Source: Paucibacter sp. DJ2R-2
GTDB taxonomy: Bacteria; Pseudomonadota; Gammaproteobacteria; Burkholderiales; Burkholderiaceae_C
Assembly (NCBI RefSeq): GCF_025717675.1
Contig: NZ_JAJIRT010000010.1
Coordinates: 1-64,000 of the forward strand
Length of the DNA stretch: 64,000 bases
Direction of reading: 5' to 3'
A program made the translations under genes and the position numbers. Below the pieces are notes generated by a model. It saw only the letters and a list, made by a program, of their open reading frames with translations. It ran no database searches and was not told the DNA's origin. Below are positions 24,545 through 35,509 of the stretch, in pieces; position 1 is the stretch's first letter; every line of letters begins with the position of its first letter.

Positions 24545-25003
24545 TCAGCCGTTGGCGATGGTCAGGCCTTCGTGGGCGATCTCGATGGTCTCGACCGCCA
24601 CTTCATTGCCCTCGGACTTCAGGTCGGTGCCGGTGACCTTGGTCGGCCAGGCATTGGTCAGCGTCCACACCATGGTGGGCTTGCCTTCTTCGTCGAGCAG
24701 GCTGATGGTCACCGGCACGCGCTTGATGGTGTTCATCTTGATCTGGTTGAACCAGTCCCAGAACTTGTTGTCCGACTTGAAGACGCCTTTCTTCATCGTG
24801 ACATTGCCGTACTTTTTCAAGCCCGGCATCTTGATCGCCGAGAACACCGGGCTGTCGCCGTGGCGGTACTCGATCGGTTGGGCTTCGACATCGAGGCCGG
24901 AGACCTCTTCGAAGGACATCACCGCCGAATCCCACTTCACCTGGAAGTGGAATTTGGGCAGTGGCCAGACATTGGTGGATTGCTTGGAGCCGTCGTCAGC
25001 CAT
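24545..25003 (-). CDS. Main tail-tube protein (Afp1-like, T4 gp19/Hcp fold)
   Basis: This 152-residue protein contains PKFHFQVKWDSAVMSFEEVSGLDVEAQPIEYRHGDS, FSAIKMPGLKKYGNVTMKKGVF and a C-terminal EVAVETIEIAHEGLTIAN, the pattern of the inner tube subunit of contractile systems. GGAG lies 8 bases upstream of the ATG. It should be among the most abundant particle proteins. A 186-bp structured gap separates it from the sheath gene, much wider than the other spacings of the operon. Confidence 0.93.
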   Translation of the reverse strand: MADDGSKQSTNVWPLPKFHFQVKWDSAVMSFEEVSGLDVEAQPIEYRHGDSPVFSAIKMPGLKKYGNVTMKKGVFKSDNKFWDWFNQIKMNTIKRVPVTISLLDEEGKPTMVWTLTNAWPTKVTGTDLKSEGNEVAVETIEIAHEGLTIANG

Positions 25004-25189
25004 GGTGTTTCTCCGTTAACTCAATTGCTGTGCGTGTAGTTCCGCCAAGAGGCTGGGTACTTTCGTAGCGAGCGGCTGCCAGGCGAGGCGGACGGAGCGC
25101 AGGAACCGGAACGTACGAGCTGTACGTGAGGATTCCGAGCATCCAGCCAACGACGCATGGCGGTCGCGCAGTAGAAAGGACACTGCCTC
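25004..25189 (-). other. Structured gap between sheath and tube genes
   Basis: 186 bp with no gene. It contains a perfect inverted repeat ACGTAC (25111-25116), spacer GAGCT, GTACGT (25122-25127), within a longer partly pairable stretch (GGAACC upstream, GATTCC downstream). There is no U-tract. It may stabilise or process the mRNA between the two most abundant products, or be a dispersed intergenic element. Confidence 0.5.
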
Positions 25190-27229
25190 TCAAGATTTAG
25201 GCATTTGCTGTTGGAAGGTGATCTCGATGAACTCGGCCGGGCGCACCATGGCGACCAGCACGGTGACGCGCAAGATGCCTTCGAGCACGTCGTTGGGCGT
25301 CATGGTTTCACCCAGCCCCACATGAACGCTGAACGCGTCTTCGGGCACCGCACCCATCAAACCGCCGCGCTTCCAGACACTGGTCAGGAAGTTGGCCACC
25401 ATGCTCTTGATGGTGACCCAGGTGTTGGCGGTGTTGGGCTCGAAGACCATGGCCTTGGCGGCCAGGCGGCAGCTCTCCTCCAGCATGATCATGGTGCGCC
25501 GGACATTGATGTAGCGCCAATCGAGGCTGTTGCCGTCCAGCGTGCGCGCGCCCCAGACCAGCACACCTTCGCCGATGAAGCTGCGGATGGCATTGATGGA
25601 CTTGCCCTGGGCACTGACGTTCAGGTCTTCCTGCTGCTCGTGCGAGATGCTCACGGTCGGTGAGATGACGCCATTGAGGCTGACATTGGCCGGTGCCTTC
25701 CAGACGCCTCGGGTGTTGTCCACCATGGTGTAGATGCCAGCCATGGCGCTGCTGGGCGGCAGCACATTGAGCTGGCGGCGCACCTCGGTCAGCACCGCCT
25801 TGTAGACATTGCTGACGCTGAGCAAGGTCTTGTTCAGCAGATCGCGGCGCGCCTTCACGCCGGCTTCCAGGGCCTCGCTGCCGAGCGGGTTGTCGACGGC
25901 TTTCTTGGCGTCGGCATCGCCGGCTGGCTTGGGCGCGGGCGCGGGGTTGGCCTCGTCAAAGGCTTTCAACGCTTCGCCGACTTCCTCGTCGCTCTTGCCG
26001 GCCTCCTTGGCATCGGCCTCCACTTTGGCGCGTGCCTCGCTGCGCTCTTTCTCTGCCTTCGCGGCAGCAGCGTCGGCGGGCGCGGGTGCTGGCGCTGGTG
26101 CTGGTGCTGGTGCTGGTGCGGCCTGGGGTGCGGGGTTGGCCTTGTCAAAAGTGGCCAAGGCCTCCTTGATCTCTTCGGCGGTCTTGTTCGCGGCCTTGGC
26201 ATCGGCCTCGACCTTGGCGCGCGCCTCGGTTCGGGCTTTGGCTGCGGCCTCGGCCGACGCCTTGGCCTTGGCCGCCGCAGCGGCCGCCACCTTGGCCGCC
26301 GCCTCGTCACGCTGCTTGCGAGCCTCGTCGATGACGACGGGTGTGAAGTCGGTCTTCAGCTTGGCCACTTCGTCCCACAACGATTGCTGCTTGGGCTTGC
26401 TGTCGTCCGGGCGCGCCGTGGGCAGATTGAGTTCGGCACGCAGCAGGGTGATGAGCAGGTCCAGGCTGTTGCTGTCGATGTTCTGGTAGTCGATCTCTTT
26501 CTCGCTCACCACCGAGGTGTTGAGCCAGGGGTAGTAGGCGCTGGCGAAGTCGAGGAAGTTGATGCCCAGGCTGTCGCGGAATTTCGCGACCGGATCGCCG
26601 GGCGGGTACTCGCGCGGCTTGTCGCCGTTGTAGACGTCAAGAATGGCCACGCGGTTCTTCATCTCGTAGCCGCAGTGGTTCAGCATGGCCTGCTGAATGT
26701 CCTTGCAGGTGTTGGCGTCCTCGAAGCGCACCGCCTCAGGGGCCAGGACCATGGTGGGCTCCTGTTCCTTCTTCAAGGCATCGATGCCTTTTTGAAACAG
26801 CTCCGGGTCGAGCTCCTGCTTGTAGCTGCCGATGGACACCACATAGCAGCGGCCGCCGCCGTTCTGGAAGAAGTGCCGCAGGGCGCTGTAGAGGCCGAAG
26901 TCCCCGCCCTTGACACCCTTGACCTGGGCCAGTTTGTAGCCCTTTTTGCTGGTGGGCGTGTCGGGCTCGCTCAAGGCCTGGAACTGCGCATTCAGCGGGT
27001 CGCTTTCCTCGCTCAGTTCGAAGCGTGGCTTCGGCGGGCCGCCGAAGTACTGGTGGTACTCGGCCATGGAGCTGATCGGCCAGGGCCGCAGCGACAAGGG
27101 CGTGTTGTGGTTGTCGGCGAACTCGGTGTGGCCGACAAAGGCCGGCACCGCCGTGGCCACCTCGACCACGGAGTTGGGAAAGGCGTTTTTCTCGACGATA
27201 TAGACGCCCGGCGTCTTCATTACAGCCAT
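25190..27229 (-). CDS. Contractile tail sheath protein with large Ala/Lys/Glu-rich insertion
   Basis: This 679-residue sheath begins with MKTPGVYIVEKNAFPNSV (from residue 4), has the FVGHTEFA strand and GGGRCYVVSIG segment, and ends with the conserved sheath C-terminus: NTWVTIKSMVANFLTSVWKRGGL, LGETMTPNDVLEGILRVTVLVAMVRPAEFIEITFQQQ. Between about 300 and 450 lies an insertion with two near-identical copies of about 36 residues (333-368 and 396-432) joined by an Ala-Pro run (about 370-385). This makes it longer than many eCIS sheaths of about 350-500 residues. Only one sheath gene is present, whereas Afp/PVC encode several. AGGAGAA precedes the ATG at 27229. Confidence 0.93.
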   Translation of the reverse strand: MAVMKTPGVYIVEKNAFPNSVVEVATAVPAFVGHTEFADNHNTPLSLRPWPISSMAEYHQYFGGPPKPRFELSEESDPLNAQFQALSEPDTPTSKKGYKLAQVKGVKGGDFGLYSALRHFFQNGGGRCYVVSIGSYKQELDPELFQKGIDALKKEQEPTMVLAPEAVRFEDANTCKDIQQAMLNHCGYEMKNRVAILDVYNGDKPREYPPGDPVAKFRDSLGINFLDFASAYYPWLNTSVVSEKEIDYQNIDSNSLDLLITLLRAELNLPTARPDDSKPKQQSLWDEVAKLKTDFTPVVIDEARKQRDEAAAKVAAAAAAKAKASAEAAAKARTEARAKVEADAKAANKTAEEIKEALATFDKANPAPQAAPAPAPAPAPAPAPADAAAAKAEKERSEARAKVEADAKEAGKSDEEVGEALKAFDEANPAPAPKPAGDADAKKAVDNPLGSEALEAGVKARRDLLNKTLLSVSNVYKAVLTEVRRQLNVLPPSSAMAGIYTMVDNTRGVWKAPANVSLNGVISPTVSISHEQQEDLNVSAQGKSINAIRSFIGEGVLVWGARTLDGNSLDWRYINVRRTMIMLEESCRLAAKAMVFEPNTANTWVTIKSMVANFLTSVWKRGGLMGAVPEDAFSVHVGLGETMTPNDVLEGILRVTVLVAMVRPAEFIEITFQQQMPKS
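25934..26233 (-). repeat. Duplicated coding repeat and Ala-Pro run in the sheath gene
   Basis: Two copies of about 108 bp start at 26233 and 26044 (189 bp apart on the minus strand). Copy 1 encodes EARAKVEADAKAANKTAEE and copy 2 EARAKVEADAKEAGKSDEE, each followed by a FDKANPAP or FDEANPAP end. A GCT/GGC-rich simple run encoding alternating Ala and Pro lies between them. Confidence 0.85.
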
Positions 27230-27251
27230 CTCGATTCTCCTGGTTGAGTCG

Positions 27252-28079
27252 TCATCGGGTGAGGAAGATTTCGGTCACCCATTGCGTGCTGCCGGCGCGT
27301 ACTTCGCGTCGAAGGCTGCCTGGGGCACCATGGGGAAGCGCGTCCATCAGGACACGCGCGGGGGTGCTGCTGGCGTCGCTCAAGGCGACCCGGCTGCTGC
27401 TGCGCTCGGCCAGCGGCAAGGCCTCGGGGCTGCGGAACACCCAGGCGAGGCGTCCGTCAGGCAGGGTTTCCTGGGCGGCGTCGCGCTGGAATCGCAGGGC
27501 TTCGCTGCCTTCTGAGAGGGACGACAGGGCCGGACTCATGCTCAGCATCAGGTCATCGATCTGGCCGCTGGCACAGAGCTCGGCCCAGTCGCCCAGCAGC
27601 AGGTATTTCCATGGGCAGCGGCGGCTGGCGATGCGCAGCAGTTCGCGACGACCCAGGCCGGCGCACCAGGTCTCGCAGTCCTGGTCCAGGGCCGAATGGG
27701 GTGTCAGCGGCAGGAGCAGGTGGCGTGCTGCGTGTTCGTCGCTGGCCAAAGCGAACAGCGGCGCGCCGCCGTCCAGGCGCCAAGAGAGCAGGTAGTCGCA
27801 GCCCTCGTCGCGCTGCGCCTGCCAGAGCTGGGGCAGGGCGCTTTGAGCGCCGATCAGGCTGAGGCCGCCGGCCTCGCTGCGCAAGAGCAGGCCATGTTGG
27901 CGGCACAGATCGCGGGTGGCCTGGCTGGGCGTAAGGCTCAGACCCCTCAAGGCGCTGGCGCCGTAGTCATGCTGCAAGCCGACGCTCAGCAGCAGCTGGA
28001 ACTGTTCCGCCGCACGCGGCTCGCGCAGGCGCTGGCGGCCATGATCGGTGGCGGCGTCGCTGCTCAAGCTGAGGCTCAT
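27252..28079 (-). CDS. eCIS-locus protein of unknown function
   Basis: This is a 275-residue Leu/Ala/Arg/Ser-rich soluble protein with no signal peptide or membrane segment and no motif I can name. Trp and Cys are fairly frequent (RCPWKYLLLGDWAEL, DCETWCAGLG). It starts at ATG 28079 in an ATGA overlap with the DUF4255 gene and ends 22 bp before the sheath gene, so it is translationally coupled to the cap gene and belongs to the structural operon. It may be a cap, sheath or assembly accessory; this is inferred from position only. Confidence 0.7.
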   Translation of the reverse strand: MSLSLSSDAATDHGRQRLREPRAAEQFQLLLSVGLQHDYGASALRGLSLTPSQATRDLCRQHGLLLRSEAGGLSLIGAQSALPQLWQAQRDEGCDYLLSWRLDGGAPLFALASDEHAARHLLLPLTPHSALDQDCETWCAGLGRRELLRIASRRCPWKYLLLGDWAELCASGQIDDLMLSMSPALSSLSEGSEALRFQRDAAQETLPDGRLAWVFRSPEALPLAERSSSRVALSDASSTPARVLMDALPHGAPGSLRREVRAGSTQWVTEIFLTR

Positions 28080-28645
28080 GACAGACCCCGTACATCGCTG
28101 ACACGGATCGGCGTATCGCGGCCGACGATCTGCTCGCCGTCCACGCTGACCATGCGCACCCGGTACAGCACCGAGGGCAAATAGCGGCCACTGTGGATGC
28201 CCCAAAGGCTGTGCATCTCCGAGCTGCTGAGGTTCTCGATATTGAGAATCAGCCGTTCCAGCCTGGCATCGAGGTTGGGTGCATTGTGGTGATCGATGAC
28301 CGGCGTGGCCTGAAAGTAGCCGATCGCGCCGGACAGGAACTTCAGCGCCTCGGGGTAGTTGGCACCGCTGAAATTGGCCGCGCACATCATCAGCAGGTTC
28401 AGGAACACCGGCTCTTGCTGGCGCAGTTCGTGGCTCATGCCGCGCGTGGGCGTGGCGCGATGGGCCATGGTGTCGCGTTCCACGCCGGCCAGAAAGATCA
28501 CCAGCTTGTTGGCGACGATGGGCACCGCACTGCCGTTCTGCTCATGCAGATTCGACAGCACCGCCAGGTCCTCGCTGACCTGGAAACGCTGGCGCAGATG
28601 CTGGTTCAGCTGACCGGCAATCTGTGTCAGTGCGGCATCGATCAT
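28076..28645 (-). CDS. DUF4255-family tail terminator (Afp16/Pvc16-like)
   Basis: This is a 189-residue protein of the DUF4255/Pvc16 N-terminal family: MIDAALTQIAGQLNQHLRQRF, an IVANKLVIFLAGVERD strand, NLLMMCAANFSGANYPEALKFLSGAIGYFQATPVIDH, and a C-terminal YLPSVLYRVRMVSVD. Known members cap the distal end of tube and sheath and set sheath length. Here it is the first gene of the structural operon. The ATG at 28645 matches the family N-terminus; the upstream in-frame extension is non-conserved in character. Confidence 0.9.
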   Translation of the reverse strand: MIDAALTQIAGQLNQHLRQRFQVSEDLAVLSNLHEQNGSAVPIVANKLVIFLAGVERDTMAHRATPTRGMSHELRQQEPVFLNLLMMCAANFSGANYPEALKFLSGAIGYFQATPVIDHHNAPNLDARLERLILNIENLSSSEMHSLWGIHSGRYLPSVLYRVRMVSVDGEQIVGRDTPIRVSDVRGLS

Positions 28646-28998
28646 GGTGCGTCCAGGCCAGGCGGCGCCCCCATGGCACCGGTTCGAAGAAGGGTAGTGC
28701 CGCGGCCTCGAAGCCACCATCGGAGCGCAGCTGATTTGCCATCAGATTTTTGCCGATCGGGCAAACCCTGGCCGGAATGCAGCCAGGCGCGCAACCATGG
28801 GGTCAGGTCTTGCCTGGCGCGGGTTTGTGCCTAGGAATTTTGCTGATTGCTTGCCCGCGGCAGCTCGACGGAGGCGCGGGATCGTTGCAGCGGGCTCGTG
28901 GCAAAGACCGGGGTGAGCTGCCGTGCGGAAGTCCAAACATGGCCGCTGAGCGATGGCGGCGCAGCGACAACACAGAGAGCGCAGCGACCAGGAGTCGC
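28646..28998 (-). promoter_or_regulatory. 353-bp gap ahead of the eCIS structural operon
   Basis: This is the widest gap in the eCIS block, separating the ART-like effector gene from the cap gene, so it probably carries the promoter of the structural operon. It holds an inverted repeat TTTGCC (28749-28754), GATCG, GGCAAA (28760-28765), a possible operator, and the dispersed motif at 28799-28814. I see no strong -35/-10 pair. Confidence 0.4.
28799..28814 (+). repeat. Copy of dispersed 16-bp motif in the eCIS gap
   Basis: GGGGTCAGGTCTTGCC, identical to the copy at 44340-44355 and to the reverse complement of the core at 11907-11924. It lies between the effector and cap genes. Confidence 0.6.
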
Positions 28999-31083
28999 TC
29001 AGTTCGACAGCACTCTGTCGCACAGGCGAATGAGGCGTTCGAGAGGCAGGTAGGCGAGGTCGCCTTGCTCGTTCAAATGGAAGCGGGCATTGAACACCTG
29101 TTCCGAGCCCCTTTGCTCCAGTGCATCCAACATGGCCAGCCGAAACGCATCGTTCAGCCGCAGCAGCTCCGGCGTCGACAGGTACATGATGGGGCCGTCA
29201 ATCCCCGAGGCATCTCTTGCGGCGTGGAAGAGCTCAAGCACATCGTCGGGCAGGGTGTCCAGGACTCGGAGCAAGCGATGGTGGCTGACAGGCAGCCCTG
29301 AGGGGTGGCGAACTTGCGAGAAACGGTTGTCCTCGACGCTGTCCTCGCCCACCTGTGGGGCAGTCACTTCGCGAAAGTGATAGACCGGGCGCGGCCCGGA
29401 ATTCGTGCTGACGCCGAAGGGGTTGGAGCCTTCGTAGCTGGTGTTCACATGCGGCGGGTAGAGGATTTCGCCACCGTCCACCGAGCCGGACATGACGCCA
29501 AAGGGATTGATGTAGCGGCCCGATCTGCCCGTGATGCCCACCGCTCCACCCCGTTCGGCGCCGCTGAAATGAACGCTGTAGGTCAGGGCGGTTGACATGT
29601 AGTGGTGCTGCCCGCCCGGCATGGCCTCGTGGCCATGGGCGATATGAGTCCCCGGCCGCATGTTGCGGTAGATCGCAGGTTCGTCGGTGTCGCGTTCGTT
29701 GGTGGGCGCACGCGGAATTCGATAGGTGGTCAGTTCGATGCCGAGTTCACCAAGCGATGGGATCTTGCTCATGGCGCTCTCCAGCGCCTCCCAGCCGTTT
29801 GCAAATGGCGCCCAGTCCCGCGGATCTCTCTCCCCGCCCATGTAGTTGGGGTTGTCACGTTCTTTCTTGTTGGGCGAGGTGTAGGCCTGGAGTGCTTTGG
29901 CTTCGATGGGGCTGAGGTGGTACTGCTTCAGCAGCAGTGCCAAGGTCTCGGGTCCATAGGCCTGGTTGAAGGCTTGCCCACCTCGCTCGGCGGCCACCGG
30001 GTCGGTGACCAGGGAAGGGCGCACCATGGAGCCCGACATGCCGCTGCGGTGGGTCTCATAGCCACCCAGGATGGAGCGCAGCATGATTTCGTTGGCCTCG
30101 CCGCGTTCTTGATGCTGTTCCCGGTAGCGTGCCCACACGGCCTTGGAATCGTCGCTGTCTTCCAGCAGATCGCCGACCGTAGCCAGTGGATTGCGTTCCC
30201 GGAGCCAATCGAGCACCTGTGCAGTCAGTGGCTGCAGGTCGGGGGCCAAAGGGTGGTCTTGAAGCGTTTCGAGCAGGCTGGCAGGGCTGTCGAAATCATG
30301 TCGTTCCGGATCCGCAACCAAGCGGCGCAGCTCCCGCTGCTGCGCCTCAGACAAGCCGGCAAAACCTGGGAAGTCCTCAGCGGCGCCCAAAGTCCATGGC
30401 TTAGGGCCGGACTCCAGATGGGCTCCAAAGATCACGACTCTCTGTACCGGGGTCTGAGCATGGGTCCTCGCAGCGCGGATGCCTTGCGGCGCAGCGCTGG
30501 TCTGGGCTGAGGCCTGCATGGCCTTGGCCCCCATGACATCGGCCTCCTGTTCCAAGCCGGCATCGTCATTGAGCGGCATACCGGCCCGGGCTTGCACTGT
30601 TGCCGGCACGCGGCCCTGCGCTTGCTGCACCACATGCCAGGCCTCGTGCGGCAGGTGTTGCTCCTGGCCCGGGCCCAGGTGGATGTCGCTGCCCCGGGCA
30701 AACGCATGAGCGTTCAGCTGCGCGGGCTGCGCTGAGTTGTAATGAACCTTGACGCTGTCCATGGCCATGCCGGAGAGCGCTTCGATGCCTTGCTTCAGAT
30801 CCGCGGGCAAGCCTGAACGACCGTCCCCTGTTACGGCGGAGGCGCTCCCTGGCTGCGCGGCAGTGAGAGCGCGCAGTTGCAGGCGCTGAGCATGGATGCG
30901 CGGACTGCTGCCTATGTCGTGCGCCGAGCTTGTTCGGGCTTGAGAAGGCATGCTCGGCTCGGTCTTCTGCAGTGCCCGCGCTGATGGAACTGCCAACTGC
31001 GCATGGACCCGGGACGGGGCCGCAGGGCCTGCAGCGGCTTGGCGTTGTGGACCCTCGAGCGCCTGATCAGCAGCCTTCTTCAT
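28999..31083 (-). CDS. DUF4157 eCIS effector with ADP-ribosyltransferase-like C-terminal region
   Basis: This is a 694-residue protein. A Gln/Ala/Ser-rich N-terminus carries SPRIHAQRLQL (60-70); the DUF4157 domain spans about 90-190 with HEAWH at 146-150 and EADVMG. From about 390 to 575 the order of motifs fits an R-S-E ADP-ribosyltransferase: ALQAYTS, then TYR with Arg455, IYRNMRPGTHI (471-481), YMSTAL with Ser497-Thr498, and GGEILYPP with Glu539. If correct, the catalytic Glu follows Gly-Gly, not the ExE form. The last 100 residues are helical and unassigned. The ATG at 31083 has GAGAGGA upstream. The gene lies 54 bp after the response regulator and upstream of the structural operon, as expected for cargo. 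The ART reading is from motifs, not alignment. Confidence 0.85.
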   Translation of the reverse strand: MKKAADQALEGPQRQAAAGPAAPSRVHAQLAVPSARALQKTEPSMPSQARTSSAHDIGSSPRIHAQRLQLRALTAAQPGSASAVTGDGRSGLPADLKQGIEALSGMAMDSVKVHYNSAQPAQLNAHAFARGSDIHLGPGQEQHLPHEAWHVVQQAQGRVPATVQARAGMPLNDDAGLEQEADVMGAKAMQASAQTSAAPQGIRAARTHAQTPVQRVVIFGAHLESGPKPWTLGAAEDFPGFAGLSEAQQRELRRLVADPERHDFDSPASLLETLQDHPLAPDLQPLTAQVLDWLRERNPLATVGDLLEDSDDSKAVWARYREQHQERGEANEIMLRSILGGYETHRSGMSGSMVRPSLVTDPVAAERGGQAFNQAYGPETLALLLKQYHLSPIEAKALQAYTSPNKKERDNPNYMGGERDPRDWAPFANGWEALESAMSKIPSLGELGIELTTYRIPRAPTNERDTDEPAIYRNMRPGTHIAHGHEAMPGGQHHYMSTALTYSVHFSGAERGGAVGITGRSGRYINPFGVMSGSVDGGEILYPPHVNTSYEGSNPFGVSTNSGPRPVYHFREVTAPQVGEDSVEDNRFSQVRHPSGLPVSHHRLLRVLDTLPDDVLELFHAARDASGIDGPIMYLSTPELLRLNDAFRLAMLDALEQRGSEQVFNARFHLNEQGDLAYLPLERLIRLCDRVLSN

Positions 31084-31137
31084 GTGTGTCCTCTCGACTC
31101 CCCTGTGTGCCAGAGGCAAGCGCCTTGCAATTGAGGG

Positions 31138-31821
31138 TCAGACGCGCGGCCTTGTCGTCTCCAGCGTGCTCAGCCCTTCGCGCAGCGCAAAGCGCGTCAG
31201 CTCGGCGATGCCCTGGATTTGCAGCTTGGCAAACACATGCTCGCGATGGGTCGCCACAGTCTTGGCGCTGAGGTGCAGCTGGGAGGCAATTTCCTGGGCG
31301 GAGTAGCCTTCGGAAAACAGCTGCACCATTTCGCGTTCGCGCGGTGTCAGGCGAGCGGAGATCGAGTGGCCGTGGCCGGCCGACTCGGGCTCAGCCTCGG
31401 ATGCGCTGCGGTGCTGAAGCATCTCGCCCACCAGCTCGCCGCTGAGGAAGAGCTGATTGGCCATCACGCGCCTGACGCCACGCGCGAGCTCGTCAAAAGA
31501 GTTTTCCTTGAGCACATAGCCGTTGGCGCCGGCTTCGAGGGCAGCGGCCACCTGCTGGGTCTCGGCATGCACGGACAAGCAGATCAGCTTGCAGGACAAG
31601 GGTTCGGCGCGAATGCGGCGGATCGCCTCGATGCCATTCATGCGCGGCATGGCGACATCCAGAATCACCACATCGGGGTTGTGCGTGCGGGCCAGCCGGA
31701 CCAGCTCCATGCCGTCGCGAGCTTGTGCCACGACCTCAATGTCGACTTCGCGTTCCAGCAGTGCCACCAGGCCTTCGCGAACCAGGTGGTGGTCATCGGC
31801 AATGATCACGCGAACTCTCAT
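31138..31821 (-). CDS. NarL/FixJ-type response regulator
   Basis: This 227-residue regulator has a receiver domain, with acidic residues DD at 9-10, phospho-acceptor Asp55 in VILDVAMP and Lys105 in YVLKE, followed by a LuxR-type helix-turn-helix at about 158-200 (LTPREREMVQLFSEGYSAQEIASQLHLSAKTVATHREHVFAKL). It overlaps the histidine kinase gene by ATGA and is followed after 54 bp by the DUF4157 effector in the same direction, so the pair may control the injection system. A target site cannot be deduced from the sequence. Confidence 0.93.
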   Translation of the reverse strand: MRVRVIIADDHHLVREGLVALLEREVDIEVVAQARDGMELVRLARTHNPDVVILDVAMPRMNGIEAIRRIRAEPLSCKLICLSVHAETQQVAAALEAGANGYVLKENSFDELARGVRRVMANQLFLSGELVGEMLQHRSASEAEPESAGHGHSISARLTPREREMVQLFSEGYSAQEIASQLHLSAKTVATHREHVFAKLQIQGIAELTRFALREGLSTLETTRPRV

Positions 31822-32447
31822 GATGAGCTCCAGGTGATGCGGGCTTGCACCTGGCTGGCCGCCTGGCGCCAGCGCAGGCGTGCACCGATGCTGTGCAAGC
31901 GGGTGTGCGTGAGGCTCAGGCCACGGCCGGAGGACATCCAGGCCTCGGCTCGTTTGCCGACGCTGCCGCTGGCATTGCTGACGGTGATCGCCAGGCGGTT
32001 CGCGCAGGCAGACACTCGCGCCTCGATCGCTCCGTCGCCGCCATGCTTGCAGGCATTGACCAGCAGCTCGCGCGTGGCGTTCAGCAGCACCTGATGGGTT
32101 TCGGGCTTCAGTTCAGGCACCACGCCCTCGTTCACAAAGTGCAGCTGGCGGCTGCCTTCTTGCTCTTGTTTGAGAGTGTCCAGGGTCGCGCGCAGGGCTG
32201 CGGCCAGGTCCTGCCCCGCACTTGCGGTGGGCAGGCCTTGCAGCAGCTGCCGCGAGGCTTGCAGGGCCTGGCGCACTGCGCTGCGTGCGCTCTTGAGCGC
32301 ACTGAGATCGCCGCGCCCCTGAGCCTCGTCGAGGCGCAGCAAGGCAAAGGCCAAGGACTGCGACAGCTCATCATGGAGATGGCGTGCCAGCTCTGTCACC
32401 CTGGGACAGAACGGAGTCGGGCAGGTGGCCGTGGCGAGATGCGTCAT
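31818..32447 (-). CDS. Short cytosolic histidine kinase (HisKA_3 type)
   Basis: This is a 209-residue kinase with no membrane segment or sensor domain. Phospho-acceptor His25 is in ARHLHDELSQSLAF, followed by an N box (NATRELLVNACKHG, 123-136) and a glycine-rich GRGLSLTHTRL loop. The usual D-x-G-x-G box reads SNASGSVG, lacking the Asp, so ATP binding may be altered. Normal NarL-partner kinases have sensor regions of several hundred residues. ATG 32447 is chosen; a GTG at 32504 is also possible. It is coupled to the response regulator downstream by ATGA. Confidence 0.8.
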   Translation of the reverse strand: MTHLATATCPTPFCPRVTELARHLHDELSQSLAFALLRLDEAQGRGDLSALKSARSAVRQALQASRQLLQGLPTASAGQDLAAALRATLDTLKQEQEGSRQLHFVNEGVVPELKPETHQVLLNATRELLVNACKHGGDGAIEARVSACANRLAITVSNASGSVGKRAEAWMSSGRGLSLTHTRLHSIGARLRWRQAASQVQARITWSSS

Positions 32448-32589
32448 TTCCGGTTCCCTGGTCAGAGGCGTGTTGCAAGAGCCGGCTGATGCTATGGCCT
32501 GCACTGACCTGGGGTCAATCTGTAAGCTATTGCGAAGCGTGGGAGGCGGCCGCTCTGTCGGCTTTGCTGGCGCGATCTCGTTAGGCCCC

Positions 32590-35382
<2,793 letters not shown>

Positions 35383-35509
35383 CGCAGCCTCCTTGGGAAG
35401 ATGGTTGGATTGTGGGCTCGATTGATGACAGGGCGCAGCGTCTTCAGTCTCGCCATGCCTGGTGCGCTGGCGTACAGACGGTTGCCCGGGCTGCCGCCAC
35501 GCTGAGCCC

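Noticed and set aside
25934-26233. CRISPR or minisatellite array in the sheath gene
   Set aside because: The repeats are in frame, only two copies, with a coding Ala-Pro spacer; they are a protein domain duplication.
4306-28645. Type VI secretion system
   Set aside because: VgrG, PAAR, gp25 and tube-like proteins are present, but there is no TssJLM membrane complex, no TssB/TssC sheath pair and no ClpV. The ATPase and tape-measure type, LysM protein and DUF4157 cargo fit eCIS.
4306-28645. R-type tailocin or prophage
   Set aside because: No holin, endolysin, portal, capsid, terminase or integrase is seen, and the DUF4255, DUF5908 and AAA+ genes are eCIS-specific.
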